From positions 1 to 11,564 of the forward strand of contig CALKKN010000001.1 in assembly GCA_937995275.1 (NCBI GenBank): a stretch of DNA of 11,564 bases, in the 5' to 3' direction. This stretch comes from an uncultured Lysobacterales bacterium (lineage in GTDB: Bacteria; Pseudomonadota; Gammaproteobacteria; Xanthomonadales; SZUA-36). Of this stretch, positions 1 to 6,797 are shown piece after piece. The notes below the pieces were generated by a model that did no database searches, was not told where the DNA came from, and saw nothing but the letters and a program-made list of their open reading frames with translations. The position numbers and the translations under genes are program-made. Position 1 is the first letter of the stretch. The number at the start of each line of letters is the position of its first letter.

Positions 1-1147
1 TCTCCTTGACAGGCACCCCGTAAAGGCCGGAAAGCTCGCGGATCAGCCGCGTGGCCAGGACACCCTGGATCACCAGGTCGGAGCCGGGCGCCACCGCGGC
101 GAGCGCGCCGATCACCGCTCGCCGCGAGTACTTGCCGACCAGTTCCTCGGCCTGCTCCTGGCGGTGCCGGTCGCGGGCGGCATCCAGCTTTTCGGTGGCG
201 AGGGTCAGTACAGCGGTATCACGCAGCGATTCCATCAGTTCCCGGTCGCTGTCCAGGTGCCTCTGCACGGCCTTGCGCAGTGCGGCGATCTGCGGCTGCC
301 GCTCGCGGGCGCCCCGTTGTTCGATACCGGCGCCCAGCAGCCGGACCACTTCCTCGCGCCCGCCGGTGCTGACGGCCACGACGTCCCCTGCCGGCAGGCC
401 GGTTTTCTCGCCGATCCGGCGCAACAGGCTGTCCAGCTCATGCTGGGAATACCGGTCGGACTTGTTCAGGGCGAGGATCAGCGGTTTGCCCAGGTCCAGC
501 AACAATCGAAGCTGTTCCACCTGGCTGCGGGTCAGGTCGGCGTCGCAGAGGAAGATGACCAGGTGGGCGCGGCGGCACTCCTCGAGCGCAGCCCTGTTGT
601 CGGCCAGGTTGAATCCGGGAAGATCCGCGATGGTGATCCGGTCGCCCGAAGGCGCCTGCCACGCGTAGTGGCGTATGCCGGTGGTTGTCCCCGCCCGCGG
701 ATCGGAGTCCACCTCCGCGTGGGGCACGAGCGCGTTGACGAGGCTGCTTTTGCCGCTGCTGACCTCTCCATAGACCGCGATGTAGACTTCGCCCCCGCCC
801 CGGCGCCGCTGTTGTTCCCTGAGTTCTTCGAGGGCAGCCGAGACGTCGATTCCCTGGTTTGCAGATTCCAGCAGCTCCTGCTGCAGCGCCTCGGCGGTGT
901 GCCGCCGCGCCGCCGGCCGGGCGCCCCGCTTTTTTTTTCGTCGTGGCCTGAGCCAGCCCCAGAAGACCACCACGGTCAGCAACGGCAGGCCCAGGAGTAC
1001 TACGCCATAGCCGAGTTGCACCCACAGGGGCGCCTGCTTCAGGTAGTGCCAGACGGTCAGCGCGGTTTCCGATGCGATCAGGATCAGGAACAGGACCAGG
1101 AAAGCGATCAGCAGAATGGCGATGGAAACGAGAAATCGTAGGGGCAT
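1..1147 (-). CDS. Membrane-anchored Era/YcjX-like GTPase with DUF697-type C-terminus (partial, runs off left edge)
   Basis: The minus-strand frame is open from an ATG at 1147 to base 1, giving 382 codons with no stop, so the C-terminus is missing. Two hydrophobic helices (about residues 5-25 and 41-63) are followed by a basic patch RPRRKKKR (67-74), which suggests a double membrane anchor with the GTPase on the cytoplasmic side. The G-domain motifs are complete: P-loop GEVSSGKSS (127-135), G2 threonines in AGTTTG (152-157), DLPG (175-178), NKSD (228-231) and a G5-like VST (259-261). After about residue 320 an amphipathic segment and a small-residue helix (VIGALAAVAPGSD) resemble DUF697/YcjF-type membrane-associated tails. 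Family knowledge gives no settled function; related GTPases are tied to envelope or stress processes. A second in-frame ATG lies at 1174, but neither ATG has a good ribosome binding site; 1147 is preferred because the membrane helix begins right after it. A run of nine A residues encodes lysines 71-73. Confidence 0.85.
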   Translation of the reverse strand, partial: MPLRFLVSIAILLIAFLVLFLILIASETALTVWHYLKQAPLWVQLGYGVVLLGLPLLTVVVFWGWLRPRRKKKRGARPAARRHTAEALQQELLESANQGIDVSAALEELREQQRRRGGGEVYIAVYGEVSSGKSSLVNALVPHAEVDSDPRAGTTTGIRHYAWQAPSGDRITIADLPGFNLADNRAALEECRRAHLVIFLCDADLTRSQVEQLRLLLDLGKPLILALNKSDRYSQHELDSLLRRIGEKTGLPAGDVVAVSTGGREEVVRLLGAGIEQRGARERQPQIAALRKAVQRHLDSDRELMESLRDTAVLTLATEKLDAARDRHRQEQAEELVGKYSRRAVIGALAAVAPGSDLVIQGVLATRLIRELSGLYGVPVKE

Positions 1148-1154
1148 GGATCGA

Positions 1155-1201
1155 AGGCAAACGCGCTGGTGCATTGAGGATAGCAGGTAAACGCGCCGGC
1201 G
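1155..1201. repeat. Direct repeat pair, 17 bp, 30-bp period, in the divergent GTPase/kinase promoter region
   Basis: AGGCAAACGCGCTGGTG (1155-1171) and AGGTAAACGCGCCGGCG (1185-1201) match at 14 of 17 positions and share the core AAACGCGC. The 30-bp spacing is about three helical turns, so both copies face the same side of the DNA. The second copy ends 7 bp before the predicted -35 box of the kinase promoter, a place where activators often bind. The first copy sits just upstream of the GTPase start. This could be a tandem operator, but a chance match in GC-rich DNA is not excluded. Confidence 0.4.
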
Positions 1202-1208
1202 GCAGCTA

Positions 1209-1237
1209 TTGTCAGGGCGGATTCGCCACGGTACATT
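1209..1237 (+). promoter_or_regulatory. Predicted sigma70-type promoter for the histidine kinase gene
   Basis: TTGTCA (1209-1214, 5 of 6 to the -35 consensus) is followed after exactly 17 bp by TACATT (1232-1237, 4 of 6 to the -10 consensus). Transcription would start near 1244, leaving a leader of about 60 bases before the TTG start at 1306. Starts of the kinase upstream of about 1244 would then not be on the transcript, which supports the shorter protein. Confidence 0.5.
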
Positions 1238-1294
1238 GTTCGTCACGGGCTCCGCGCGCCCGGTCGTCCCCGGCAGGGGGAACTGATCGTGCGT

Positions 1295-1300
1295 GGGGAG
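1295..1300 (+). promoter_or_regulatory. Ribosome binding site that selects the TTG start of the histidine kinase
   Basis: GGGGAG lies 5 bases before the TTG at 1306. No ATG or GTG in the same frame near this point has a comparable site, so this decides the start. Confidence 0.6.
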
Positions 1301-1305
1301 TACCG

Positions 1306-2373
1306 TTGAAGGGGCAGAAAAACCGCAAGTCAAAAACCACGACGGCGCGGGCCGTGGCCGAACTGGATCACGAAATCGGCAACGTGGTGAACGGCCTGCT
1401 TGGCATGGCCCGGTTGGTTCGGGATTCCGGGCTCACGGCCGAACAGGAATACTGGCTGAAAGCGATTGAGCAATCCGGGCGGCAGTTGGGCCGCCTGATC
1501 GAGGCCTTTCGCCAGCATGGCGCCAGCGGGGACTGGCCGGTCATCGTCCAGCGGACCCGCCTGGATGGCGTCGATCTGCTCGAACAGATTCTGATCAGCC
1601 ATGCGCCCGCCGCCCGGGCTGGCGGCAATCAACTGCTCCTGAGCGTCAGTCAGCGGCTTTCCCGATCCTGGCGCGCCGATCCCTGCCTTCTGCGGCAAGT
1701 GCTCGACAACCTGCTGTCCAACGCCATCAAGTTCACGAGAGGCGGGAGCGTCGTCCTCGAGGCAGCCGTCCAACGGGGCGATCCAGCCGCCCGCGGCACA
1801 CTCGTCCTGACAGTTTCCGACAGCGGGCCCGGCATCGACGAGGAGGTGGGCCTCCGCATGTTCGAAGCCTATCAACGGGGGCCCGGCGCCTCGGGCAGGG
1901 GGCTCGGCCTGTCCATCTGCCGCAACATCGTCCTCGCCATGGGCGCGGAGATCACCTGGTCCAGTCCGGGGCAAGGCGGCGCCTGTTTCGAACTGCGATT
2001 GCCGGACGTGGTCGAGCAGGGCGCGAAGGCCTCTTTACCCGCCCCCCGGCTGTTACGCTCGTTGCACTGCCGCCTGCGTCTGACCGGCGCCCTGCTCGGG
2101 TCCGTCGCGGCCATGTTGTCCCGACTCGGTGTGCGCTGGAGTCTTGAGGGCGCCGCCGGCGCCAGGCTTGGGGAAACGCATATCCTCATCGAACAGGCGC
2201 CGGCAGGCCCGGCCAATCCGGGCCCGAACCTGCTGCTGCGAGCCGTTGATCCGGCAGGCGCCACCCCGGGCGTCAGACGGCTGCGGGCGCCGATTCTCGA
2301 ATGCACGCTCGGGCCAAAACTGCTGCAAATGGCCCTGGAAAGCGTCAGCGCGGCCGATGCAGGGCAGGACTGA
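1306..2373 (+). CDS. Soluble orphan histidine kinase (HisKA-HATPase) with degenerate receiver-like C-terminal domain
   Basis: From the TTG start the protein is 355 residues. The dimerisation/phosphoacceptor helix comes at once: [16 protein letters not shown] (20-35) with H22; it resembles the HEIRTPLNGILGMA box of BarA/RpfC-type hybrid kinases but lacks the T-P pair. The E-x-x-N phosphatase-type pattern (E23, N26) is kept. The ATPase domain has an N box (N135, N139, K142, F143), a G1 box DSGPG (172-176) and a G2 box GRGLGLS (197-203), so it should bind ATP. Residues 250-350 look like a receiver fold (strand-helix-strand, then HILIEQ, then [10 protein letters not shown]) without the acidic pocket; E296 falls where the phosphoacceptor Asp would be, and A328 replaces the usual Lys before the Pro. 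There is no sensor domain or membrane helix, and no response regulator adjoins. The last 29 bases overlap hemE on the other strand. The kinase call is strong; the pseudo-receiver reading is an inference. Confidence 0.85.
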   Translation: MKGQKNRKSKTTTARAVAELDHEIGNVVNGLLGMARLVRDSGLTAEQEYWLKAIEQSGRQLGRLIEAFRQHGASGDWPVIVQRTRLDGVDLLEQILISHAPAARAGGNQLLLSVSQRLSRSWRADPCLLRQVLDNLLSNAIKFTRGGSVVLEAAVQRGDPAARGTLVLTVSDSGPGIDEEVGLRMFEAYQRGPGASGRGLGLSICRNIVLAMGAEITWSSPGQGGACFELRLPDVVEQGAKASLPAPRLLRSLHCRLRLTGALLGSVAAMLSRLGVRWSLEGAAGARLGETHILIEQAPAGPANPGPNLLLRAVDPAGATPGVRRLRAPILECTLGPKLLQMALESVSAADAGQD

Positions 2374-3418
2374 ATTCCCGGACCGCGTCAACCAATACCC
2401 CAAGGTGTTCCGGATCCACTTCCGGCGTGATGCCGTGGCCGAGGTTGAACACGTGCCCTTCGCCCGGCCCGAAACTGCTCAGCGTGGCCTCGACCTCCCG
2501 CCGGATGGCCCCGTGATCGGCCAGCAGCACGGTGGGGTCCAGGTTACCCTGCAGCGCCACCCGCGCCCCCACCCGACGACGAGCTTCGGCCAGGGAAATC
2601 GTCCAGTCGACGCCCAGGGCGTCACAACCGGAGGCGGCGAGCGCCTCCAACTGGGTGTTGCAGCCCTTGCTGAACAGGATGACCGGGACTCGGCGGCCGC
2701 GGCTTTCCCGGTCCAGGCCGCTGACGATGCGCGCCATGTAGCGCAGGGAAAATTCTTCGTAGGCCGCCGCTGAGAGGGCGCCGCCCCAGGTGTCGAAGAC
2801 TTGCACGGCCTGCGCCCCGCTTTCGATTTGCGCGTTGAGGTAAGCCGTCACGGTGTCGGCCAGTTTGCCCAACAGTTCATGTGCGACCGCGGGCTGATCG
2901 TAGATGAGGCGCTTGGCCTTGCTGAAATTCTTGCTCGAACCGCCTTCGATCATGTAGGTGGCCAGCGTCCAGGGACTGCCGCTGAAGCCGATCAGCGGGA
3001 CCTTTCCGTCCAGTTCTCGCCGGGTCACGGCGATGGCGTCCATAACATAGCCGAGCGACTCCGCGATGTCGGGACGCGGCAGGCGGCGGACATCCTCGGG
3101 TGACTGCAGCGGGAATTCGAAACGGGGCCCTTCGCCGGCGACGAAGTAGAGCTTGAGGCCCATGGCGTCCGGGATGGTCAGGATGTCGGAAAAGATGATC
3201 GCGGCATCCAGATCGAACCGGCGCAGGGGCTGCAGGGTCACCTCGCAGGCCAGCTCCGGCGCCTGGCAAAGGTCCATGAAGCTGCCGGCCTCGGCCCGTG
3301 TCGCCCGGTACTCGGGAAGGTAACGACCGGCCTGGCGCATTATCCACACGGGCGTGCGATCGACGGGTTCGCGGCACAGCGCGCGCAGCAGGAGGTCGTT
3401 TTTCAGTTCCACAGCCAT
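2345..3418 (-). CDS. hemE: Uroporphyrinogen decarboxylase
   Basis: This 357-residue cytoplasmic enzyme removes the four acetate carboxyls of uroporphyrinogen III to make coproporphyrinogen III in haem biosynthesis. The signature [10 protein letters not shown] (28-37) is intact, D78 in IIFSDILT matches the catalytic Asp that holds the pyrrole NH groups, Y155 sits in [10 protein letters not shown], and H328 lies in the C-terminal LGHGI motif. The length is normal (about 355). The ATG at 3418 has an AAGGAGA ribosome binding site about 10 bases upstream that lies inside the end of aroB, and only 3 bases separate the aroB stop from this start, so the two are almost surely cotranscribed. The 3' end overlaps the convergent histidine kinase gene by 29 bases. 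Confidence 0.98.
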   Translation of the reverse strand: MAVELKNDLLLRALCREPVDRTPVWIMRQAGRYLPEYRATRAEAGSFMDLCQAPELACEVTLQPLRRFDLDAAIIFSDILTIPDAMGLKLYFVAGEGPRFEFPLQSPEDVRRLPRPDIAESLGYVMDAIAVTRRELDGKVPLIGFSGSPWTLATYMIEGGSSKNFSKAKRLIYDQPAVAHELLGKLADTVTAYLNAQIESGAQAVQVFDTWGGALSAAAYEEFSLRYMARIVSGLDRESRGRRVPVILFSKGCNTQLEALAASGCDALGVDWTISLAEARRRVGARVALQGNLDPTVLLADHGAIRREVEATLSSFGPGEGHVFNLGHGITPEVDPEHLGVLVDAVREFSPALHRPR

Positions 3419-3421
3419 CGG

Positions 3422-4537
3422 TCACATATCTCCTTCTCGTTCGTCCGGTTTGTTCCACCCGCGTTGATTGTCGCGCATGGCCTCCACGATTTCCTGCTCG
3501 GAACTGTCGGCGTCGATTATTGCGTCGCCGATGGCGCGCAGCAGGACCAGGCGGATCCCGCTGGCCAGCGCTTTCTTGTCCAGTTCCAGAGCCCTCGCCA
3601 GGCCGTCGACGGACACATCGCCGGGCACGCGGACGGGCAGCCCGAAGCGGCCGAGCAGTGTGGCGATTCGTTCCGCGCTCCCGGATCGGCAAAGGCCCCT
3701 GGCGGCGCTCAGCCGGGCCGCAATCACCATGCCGATGGCGACTGCCTCGCCGTGCAGAAATCGCTCATAGCCGGTTTCGGCCTCGATCGCGTGGCCGAAC
3801 GTGTGGCCAAAATTGAGCAGCGCCCGCACGCCCGCTTCCTTTTCATCCGCCGCCACGACCTCGGCCTTGTTTTCGACCGAGCGCCGGATGACATGATCCA
3901 GGGCATCGGCATCGCGCGCGATGAGGGCTCCGGCCTGCGATTCCAGCCAGTCGAAAAATCCCGTATCGCGTATCGCGCCGTATTTTACGACTTCCGCCAG
4001 GCCGGCATTGAATTCGCGACTATCGAGGGTGTCCAGCGTCGCCGAGTCGATAATTACCGCCTCGGGCTGGTGAAAGGCCCCGACGAGGTTCTTGCCGCGG
4101 ACATGGTTGACGCCGGTCTTGCCCCCGACCGAGGCGTCGACCTGTGCCAGCAGCGTGGTCGGCGCCTGCAGAAACCGGATGCCGCGCATGTAACAGGCTG
4201 CCGCGAATCCCGAGATGTCGCCGACCACTCCGCCGCCGAGCGCAATGACGCATGCGTCGCGGCGCGCCTGCATGCCCACCAGCGCATCGATGATCCCGTA
4301 CCAGGTTTCCACGGTCTTGTGTTGCTCGCCGTCAGGGAGGATATGCACCGTGGCGGCACGGCCCTCCAGGCCCGACGTCAACTTTTCGAGATACAGGGGC
4401 GCGACTGTTTCGTTGCTCACGACGAGAATACTGCCGTCACCCAGATGCCGCCGCCACAGGTTCCCGTCTGATAGCAGGTTGCGGCCGAGGTAAACGGGAT
4501 AGGCGTTGTTCGCCAGGTCTACGTTGATCGTGTGCAT
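3422..4537 (-). CDS. aroB: 3-dehydroquinate synthase
   Basis: This 371-residue enzyme converts DAHP to 3-dehydroquinate, step two of the shikimate pathway, using NAD and a divalent metal. NAD-binding LGGGVVGDISGF (100-111), the substrate loop around DASVGGKTGVNH (134-145) and the metal ligands E182 (AEVVKYG), H245 (NFGHTFGH) and H262 (LHGEAVAIGM) are all present, each two residues before the E. coli equivalents E184, H247 and H264. The ATG at 4537 is one base after the aroK stop, and hemE follows after 3 bases, giving an aroK-aroB-hemE operon. In many gammaproteobacteria a damX-like SPOR gene follows aroB; here it is absent. The start matches the usual M-x-T-I-x-V opening. Confidence 0.98.
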   Translation of the reverse strand: MHTINVDLANNAYPVYLGRNLLSDGNLWRRHLGDGSILVVSNETVAPLYLEKLTSGLEGRAATVHILPDGEQHKTVETWYGIIDALVGMQARRDACVIALGGGVVGDISGFAAACYMRGIRFLQAPTTLLAQVDASVGGKTGVNHVRGKNLVGAFHQPEAVIIDSATLDTLDSREFNAGLAEVVKYGAIRDTGFFDWLESQAGALIARDADALDHVIRRSVENKAEVVAADEKEAGVRALLNFGHTFGHAIEAETGYERFLHGEAVAIGMVIAARLSAARGLCRSGSAERIATLLGRFGLPVRVPGDVSVDGLARALELDKKALASGIRLVLLRAIGDAIIDADSSEQEIVEAMRDNQRGWNKPDEREGDM

Positions 4538-4538
4538 G

Positions 4539-5114
4539 TCAGCGGCTGGCCTGTTCCGGCGTGGGGAGCCCGGGCGCGACGCCTTCTTCGGCCCAGTGCC
4601 CCCGTATCAGGTCGGCGAGGGCCCGTGCCGCGATCGCAGGGCTGCAGTTGCGTGACGGAAATTCGACGTCGGCCAGTTCCCGGTACAGCGGATTGCGCTC
4701 CGCGGCCAGGCGCGCCAGCCGCTCCTTCCTGTCCGGGGTCTGCAGCAGGGGACGGGACTTGTCCCGGCTGAGGCGCCGCAGTTGTTGCACGACGGACGTG
4801 GATAGGTAGACGACCAGGCCGCTGCGCTTCAGCATTTCGCAATTTTCGGGCCGCAGCACCACGCCGCCGCCAGTGGCGACCAGCACGCCCCGTCGGGCGG
4901 TCAGTTGTTCGACCATCCGCGTCTCCCGCTCGCGGAATCCCGCTTCCCCCTCGACGTCGAAAATAAGGCTGACGCTGGCGCCGGTCTGAGCCTCGAGTTC
5001 ACGGTCACAGTCCAGGAACTCGAGGCCGAGCAACCGGGCTACCCGCCGGCCGACAGTCGTCTTTCCGGACCCCATCGGACCGATAAGGTAGACGTTGGGC
5101 CGGGGCTCATTCAC
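4539..5114 (-). CDS. aroK: Shikimate kinase
   Basis: It phosphorylates shikimate at the 3-OH with ATP. Numbering from the GTG at 5114: Walker A GPMGSGKTT (12-20), shikimate-binding D35/D37 (LDCDRELE) and R61 (GFRERE), the GGG motif (82-84) and the lid KSRPLL (119-124). The frame is open further, to a GTG at 5174 that would add 20 residues. I prefer 5114 because the protein then begins just before the first strand (NVYLIGPMG), as known AroK proteins do, and because it leaves 80 bases for promoters of this operon and the divergent xrtH gene. Neither start has a convincing ribosome binding site. The C-terminus is somewhat longer than in the 173-residue E. coli enzyme. It is the first gene of aroK-aroB-hemE; the pilMNOPQ cluster that often precedes aroK is not here. 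Confidence 0.95.
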   Translation of the reverse strand: MNEPRPNVYLIGPMGSGKTTVGRRVARLLGLEFLDCDRELEAQTGASVSLIFDVEGEAGFRERETRMVEQLTARRGVLVATGGGVVLRPENCEMLKRSGLVVYLSTSVVQQLRRLSRDKSRPLLQTPDRKERLARLAAERNPLYRELADVEFPSRNCSPAIAARALADLIRGHWAEEGVAPGLPTPEQASR

Positions 5115-5194
5115 CGGCGCAGAGCCAGCGTGCACTCCGACACGAGTTTGGGTAACATTGCCCGGATTCGGCACCGGCGCCCAGGCAGACCTCC

Positions 5195-5719
5195 ATGATC
5201 CGCTTTTTTATACTGTTCACCGTGTTGCTGGTTGGTCTTTTCACGTTGGAGATTCTACAGCCGGCAGAAAAGTACGTCATCCTGCCGTTCACGTCGCTGA
5301 TCGCCGATGTCAGCGCCTGGATCATCCAGGTCTTCGACGACAACGTGATGTCGGTTTCCAATGTGATCCGGGACAAGACCACCGGTTTCGGTGTCCGCAT
5401 CGAGCGGGGCTGCAATGGCGTCGAGGCGCTGATTATCCTGTTCGCGGCGATTTTCGCTTTCCCTGCTCCCATCAAGCACAAGCTGATCGGTTTCGCCATC
5501 GGCTTCGTCGCCATCCAGGCTCTTAATATGGTGCGCATCGTCAGCCTGTTCTACCTGGGCCAGTGGAACCAGGTGGCCTTCGAGTGGTTCCACCTGTATC
5601 TCTGGCAGGCCCTGATCATTCTCGACGCCCTGGTCGTCTGGCTGGTTTGGCTGAGGACGCTGCCCCAGGCCCGCGCGCGCCGCCAGCGCGAAGACGAAGA
5701 ACGCGGCGTTTCGGAGTGA
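5195..5719 (+). CDS. xrtH: Exosortase H-like membrane transpeptidase (exosortase/archaeosortase family)
   Basis: The product is a 174-residue polytopic membrane protein with about five hydrophobic helices. The family catalytic residues are all visible: C73 in ERGCNGVEAL (70-79), R114 in NMVRIVSLFYLG (111-122) and H133 in FHLYLWQ (132-138). Exosortases recognise C-terminal PEP-CTERM-like sorting tails, cleave them, and pass the protein on to the envelope. The short single-domain form and the RGCNG and NMVRI wording fit exosortase H, whose known targets end in an IPTLxxWG-type tail; this subtype call is from memory of the family and is less certain than the superfamily call. No substrate with such a tail is in the window, as is common because targets are scattered. 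The stop is 4 bases before pdxH, so translation is probably coupled. The basic C-terminal tail after residue 157 should be cytoplasmic. Confidence 0.88.
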   Translation: MIRFFILFTVLLVGLFTLEILQPAEKYVILPFTSLIADVSAWIIQVFDDNVMSVSNVIRDKTTGFGVRIERGCNGVEALIILFAAIFAFPAPIKHKLIGFAIGFVAIQALNMVRIVSLFYLGQWNQVAFEWFHLYLWQALIILDALVVWLVWLRTLPQARARRQREDEERGVSE

Positions 5720-5723
5720 GCGC

Positions 5724-6308
5724 ATGGCGCTGCCCCGCGAGATCATCGAGGAGTTCAACCGGGCGTTCAAGAAGGCTCGTGTTGCCGGTGAACCCGAGCC
5801 GACCGCCATGGTGCTGGCCACCAGCGACGGCGAGGGTCTGGTCACCTCGCGCACTGTCCTCCTGAAAGCCCTGGACGAGGACGGTTTCGTATTCTTCACC
5901 AACACCCGTAGCCTCAAGGGACGGCAGCTGGCGGTGTGCCCGCGCGCATCGGCGACGTTCCTGTGGAAGGCCAGCGGCTGTCAGGTGCAATTGGTCGGCA
6001 GCGTACGGCTGGTCAGCGACGAGGCGGCGGACGCCTACTTTTCGACGCGCGACCGATCGAGCCAGATCGGCGCATGGGCGTCCGATCAGTCCGCGCCGCT
6101 GGACAGCCGCGAGACTCTGCTGCATCGCGCCCGGGAACTGGAAAGGGAATTCGACGGGCGCGAGGTCCCGCGGCCGCCGCACTGGACCGGCTACGTGCTC
6201 GAACCGGAACAGGTGGAGTTCTGGTGGCAGCGTGAGTTCAGGCTCCACGACCGCTTCCTCTACCGGCTGGAGGAAGGCATCTGGACCCGGCAGCGCCTCA
6301 ATCCCTGA
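5724..6308 (+). CDS. pdxH: Pyridoxamine/pyridoxine 5'-phosphate oxidase
   Basis: It oxidises PNP or PMP to pyridoxal 5'-phosphate with FMN, the last step of PLP synthesis and salvage. Recognisable parts are PTAMVLAT (26-33), the FMN segment RTVLLK (43-48), FFTN (57-60), substrate residues in YFSTRDRSSQIGAWASDQS (105-123), and the C-terminal dimer/active-site segment FRLHDRFLY with R173 and H175. At 194 residues it is about 24 shorter than E. coli PdxH and lacks the N-terminal region with the RREY-type motif. Two usually basic positions near the FMN site are changed: S-R-K is S-L-K (63-65) and E-R-Q-V is G-C-Q-V (85-88). It could be a divergent but working PdxH or a paralogue of altered activity. 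It lies between xrtH (4-base gap) and yjbQ (13-base gap) in one likely operon. Confidence 0.92.
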   Translation: MALPREIIEEFNRAFKKARVAGEPEPTAMVLATSDGEGLVTSRTVLLKALDEDGFVFFTNTRSLKGRQLAVCPRASATFLWKASGCQVQLVGSVRLVSDEAADAYFSTRDRSSQIGAWASDQSAPLDSRETLLHRARELEREFDGREVPRPPHWTGYVLEPEQVEFWWQREFRLHDRFLYRLEEGIWTRQRLNP

Positions 6309-6321
6309 GCGCGACAGGCCC

Positions 6322-6741
6322 ATGACCGCCCATACTGAGACCGTCGAAATTGCCACGCCCGGGCGGGGCTTTCACGAAATCGGCGCCGACCTGCAGCGGG
6401 CGGTCACAGAGAGTGCGGTCAGCATGGGCGTCTGCCACGTGTTTCTCCGGCACACCAGTGCGTCGCTGCTGATTACGGAGAACGCCGACCCGGACGTCCG
6501 GCGGGACCTGGAAGCCTTCATCAGCAGGCTGGCGCCGGACGGCGATCCTGCTTACCTGCACTCGATGGAGGGACCGGACGACATGCCGGCCCACATTCGC
6601 TCGGTGCTGACCAGTTCGGAGCTGACGATACCGGTTCGCGCCGGCCGCCTCGCGCTGGGGACCTGGCAGGGCGCCTACCTCTGGGAGCACCGGCTGCGGC
6701 CGCACCGCCGCCGGCTCGAGATCACCGTGATGGGGTCCTGA
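6322..6741 (+). CDS. yjbQ: YjbQ family protein (UPF0047)
   Basis: A 139-residue cytoplasmic protein with the conserved family blocks FLRHTSASLLITENADPDV (41-59), EGPDDMPAHI (83-92) and GTWQGAYLWEHR (113-124). The invariant histidines H44, H91 and H123 probably form the metal or active site. The E. coli relative has weak thiamine phosphate synthase activity, but the true role of the family is unsettled. The frame is open upstream to 6232 inside pdxH; the ATG at 6322 is chosen because the protein then has the usual length and opening, and it begins 13 bases after the pdxH stop. It is the last gene of xrtH-pdxH-yjbQ and converges on the DUF4426 gene. Confidence 0.93.
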   Translation: MTAHTETVEIATPGRGFHEIGADLQRAVTESAVSMGVCHVFLRHTSASLLITENADPDVRRDLEAFISRLAPDGDPAYLHSMEGPDDMPAHIRSVLTSSELTIPVRAGRLALGTWQGAYLWEHRLRPHRRRLEITVMGS

Positions 6742-6751
6742 AACCAGCGGG

Positions 6752-6797
6752 TTTGGCGGTGGAGCCAAAGGCGAAAGAAGGGAAGGGAACCCCCTTC
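6752..6797. terminator. Two hairpins in the convergent gap, possible weak bidirectional terminator
   Basis: TTTGGC (6752-6757) pairs with GCCAAA (6764-6769) around a 6-base loop. GAAGGG (6782-6787) pairs with CCCTTC (6792-6797) around a 4-base loop that overlaps the DUF4426 stop. Read on the minus strand the second stem is followed by a T/C-rich stretch, so it could end the yggS operon; there is no clean T run after either stem on the plus strand. The only evidence is position and pairing. Confidence 0.35.

Noticed and set aside
164..1141. Long plus-strand open frame (325 codons) opposite the GTPase
   Set aside because: It lies wholly antisense to a gene with complete GTPase motifs, has no recognisable domain, and its composition is what GC-rich antisense frames give.
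438..1160. Minus-strand open frame of 240 codons overlapping the GTPase in another frame
   Set aside because: Its product is Arg/Gly/Ala/Pro-rich with no motif, whereas the neighbouring frame carries all G-domain motifs in order. It is only relevant as a possible slippage frame.
1072..1305. ATG at 1072 as the start of the histidine kinase
   Set aside because: It would overlap the divergent GTPase coding region and add about 78 low-complexity residues; it also lies upstream of the predicted promoter, while a strong ribosome binding site precedes the TTG at 1306.
3464..4471. Plus-strand open frame of 335 codons opposite aroB
   Set aside because: It is antisense to aroB, whose metal and NAD residues are intact, and has no own ribosome binding site or motif.
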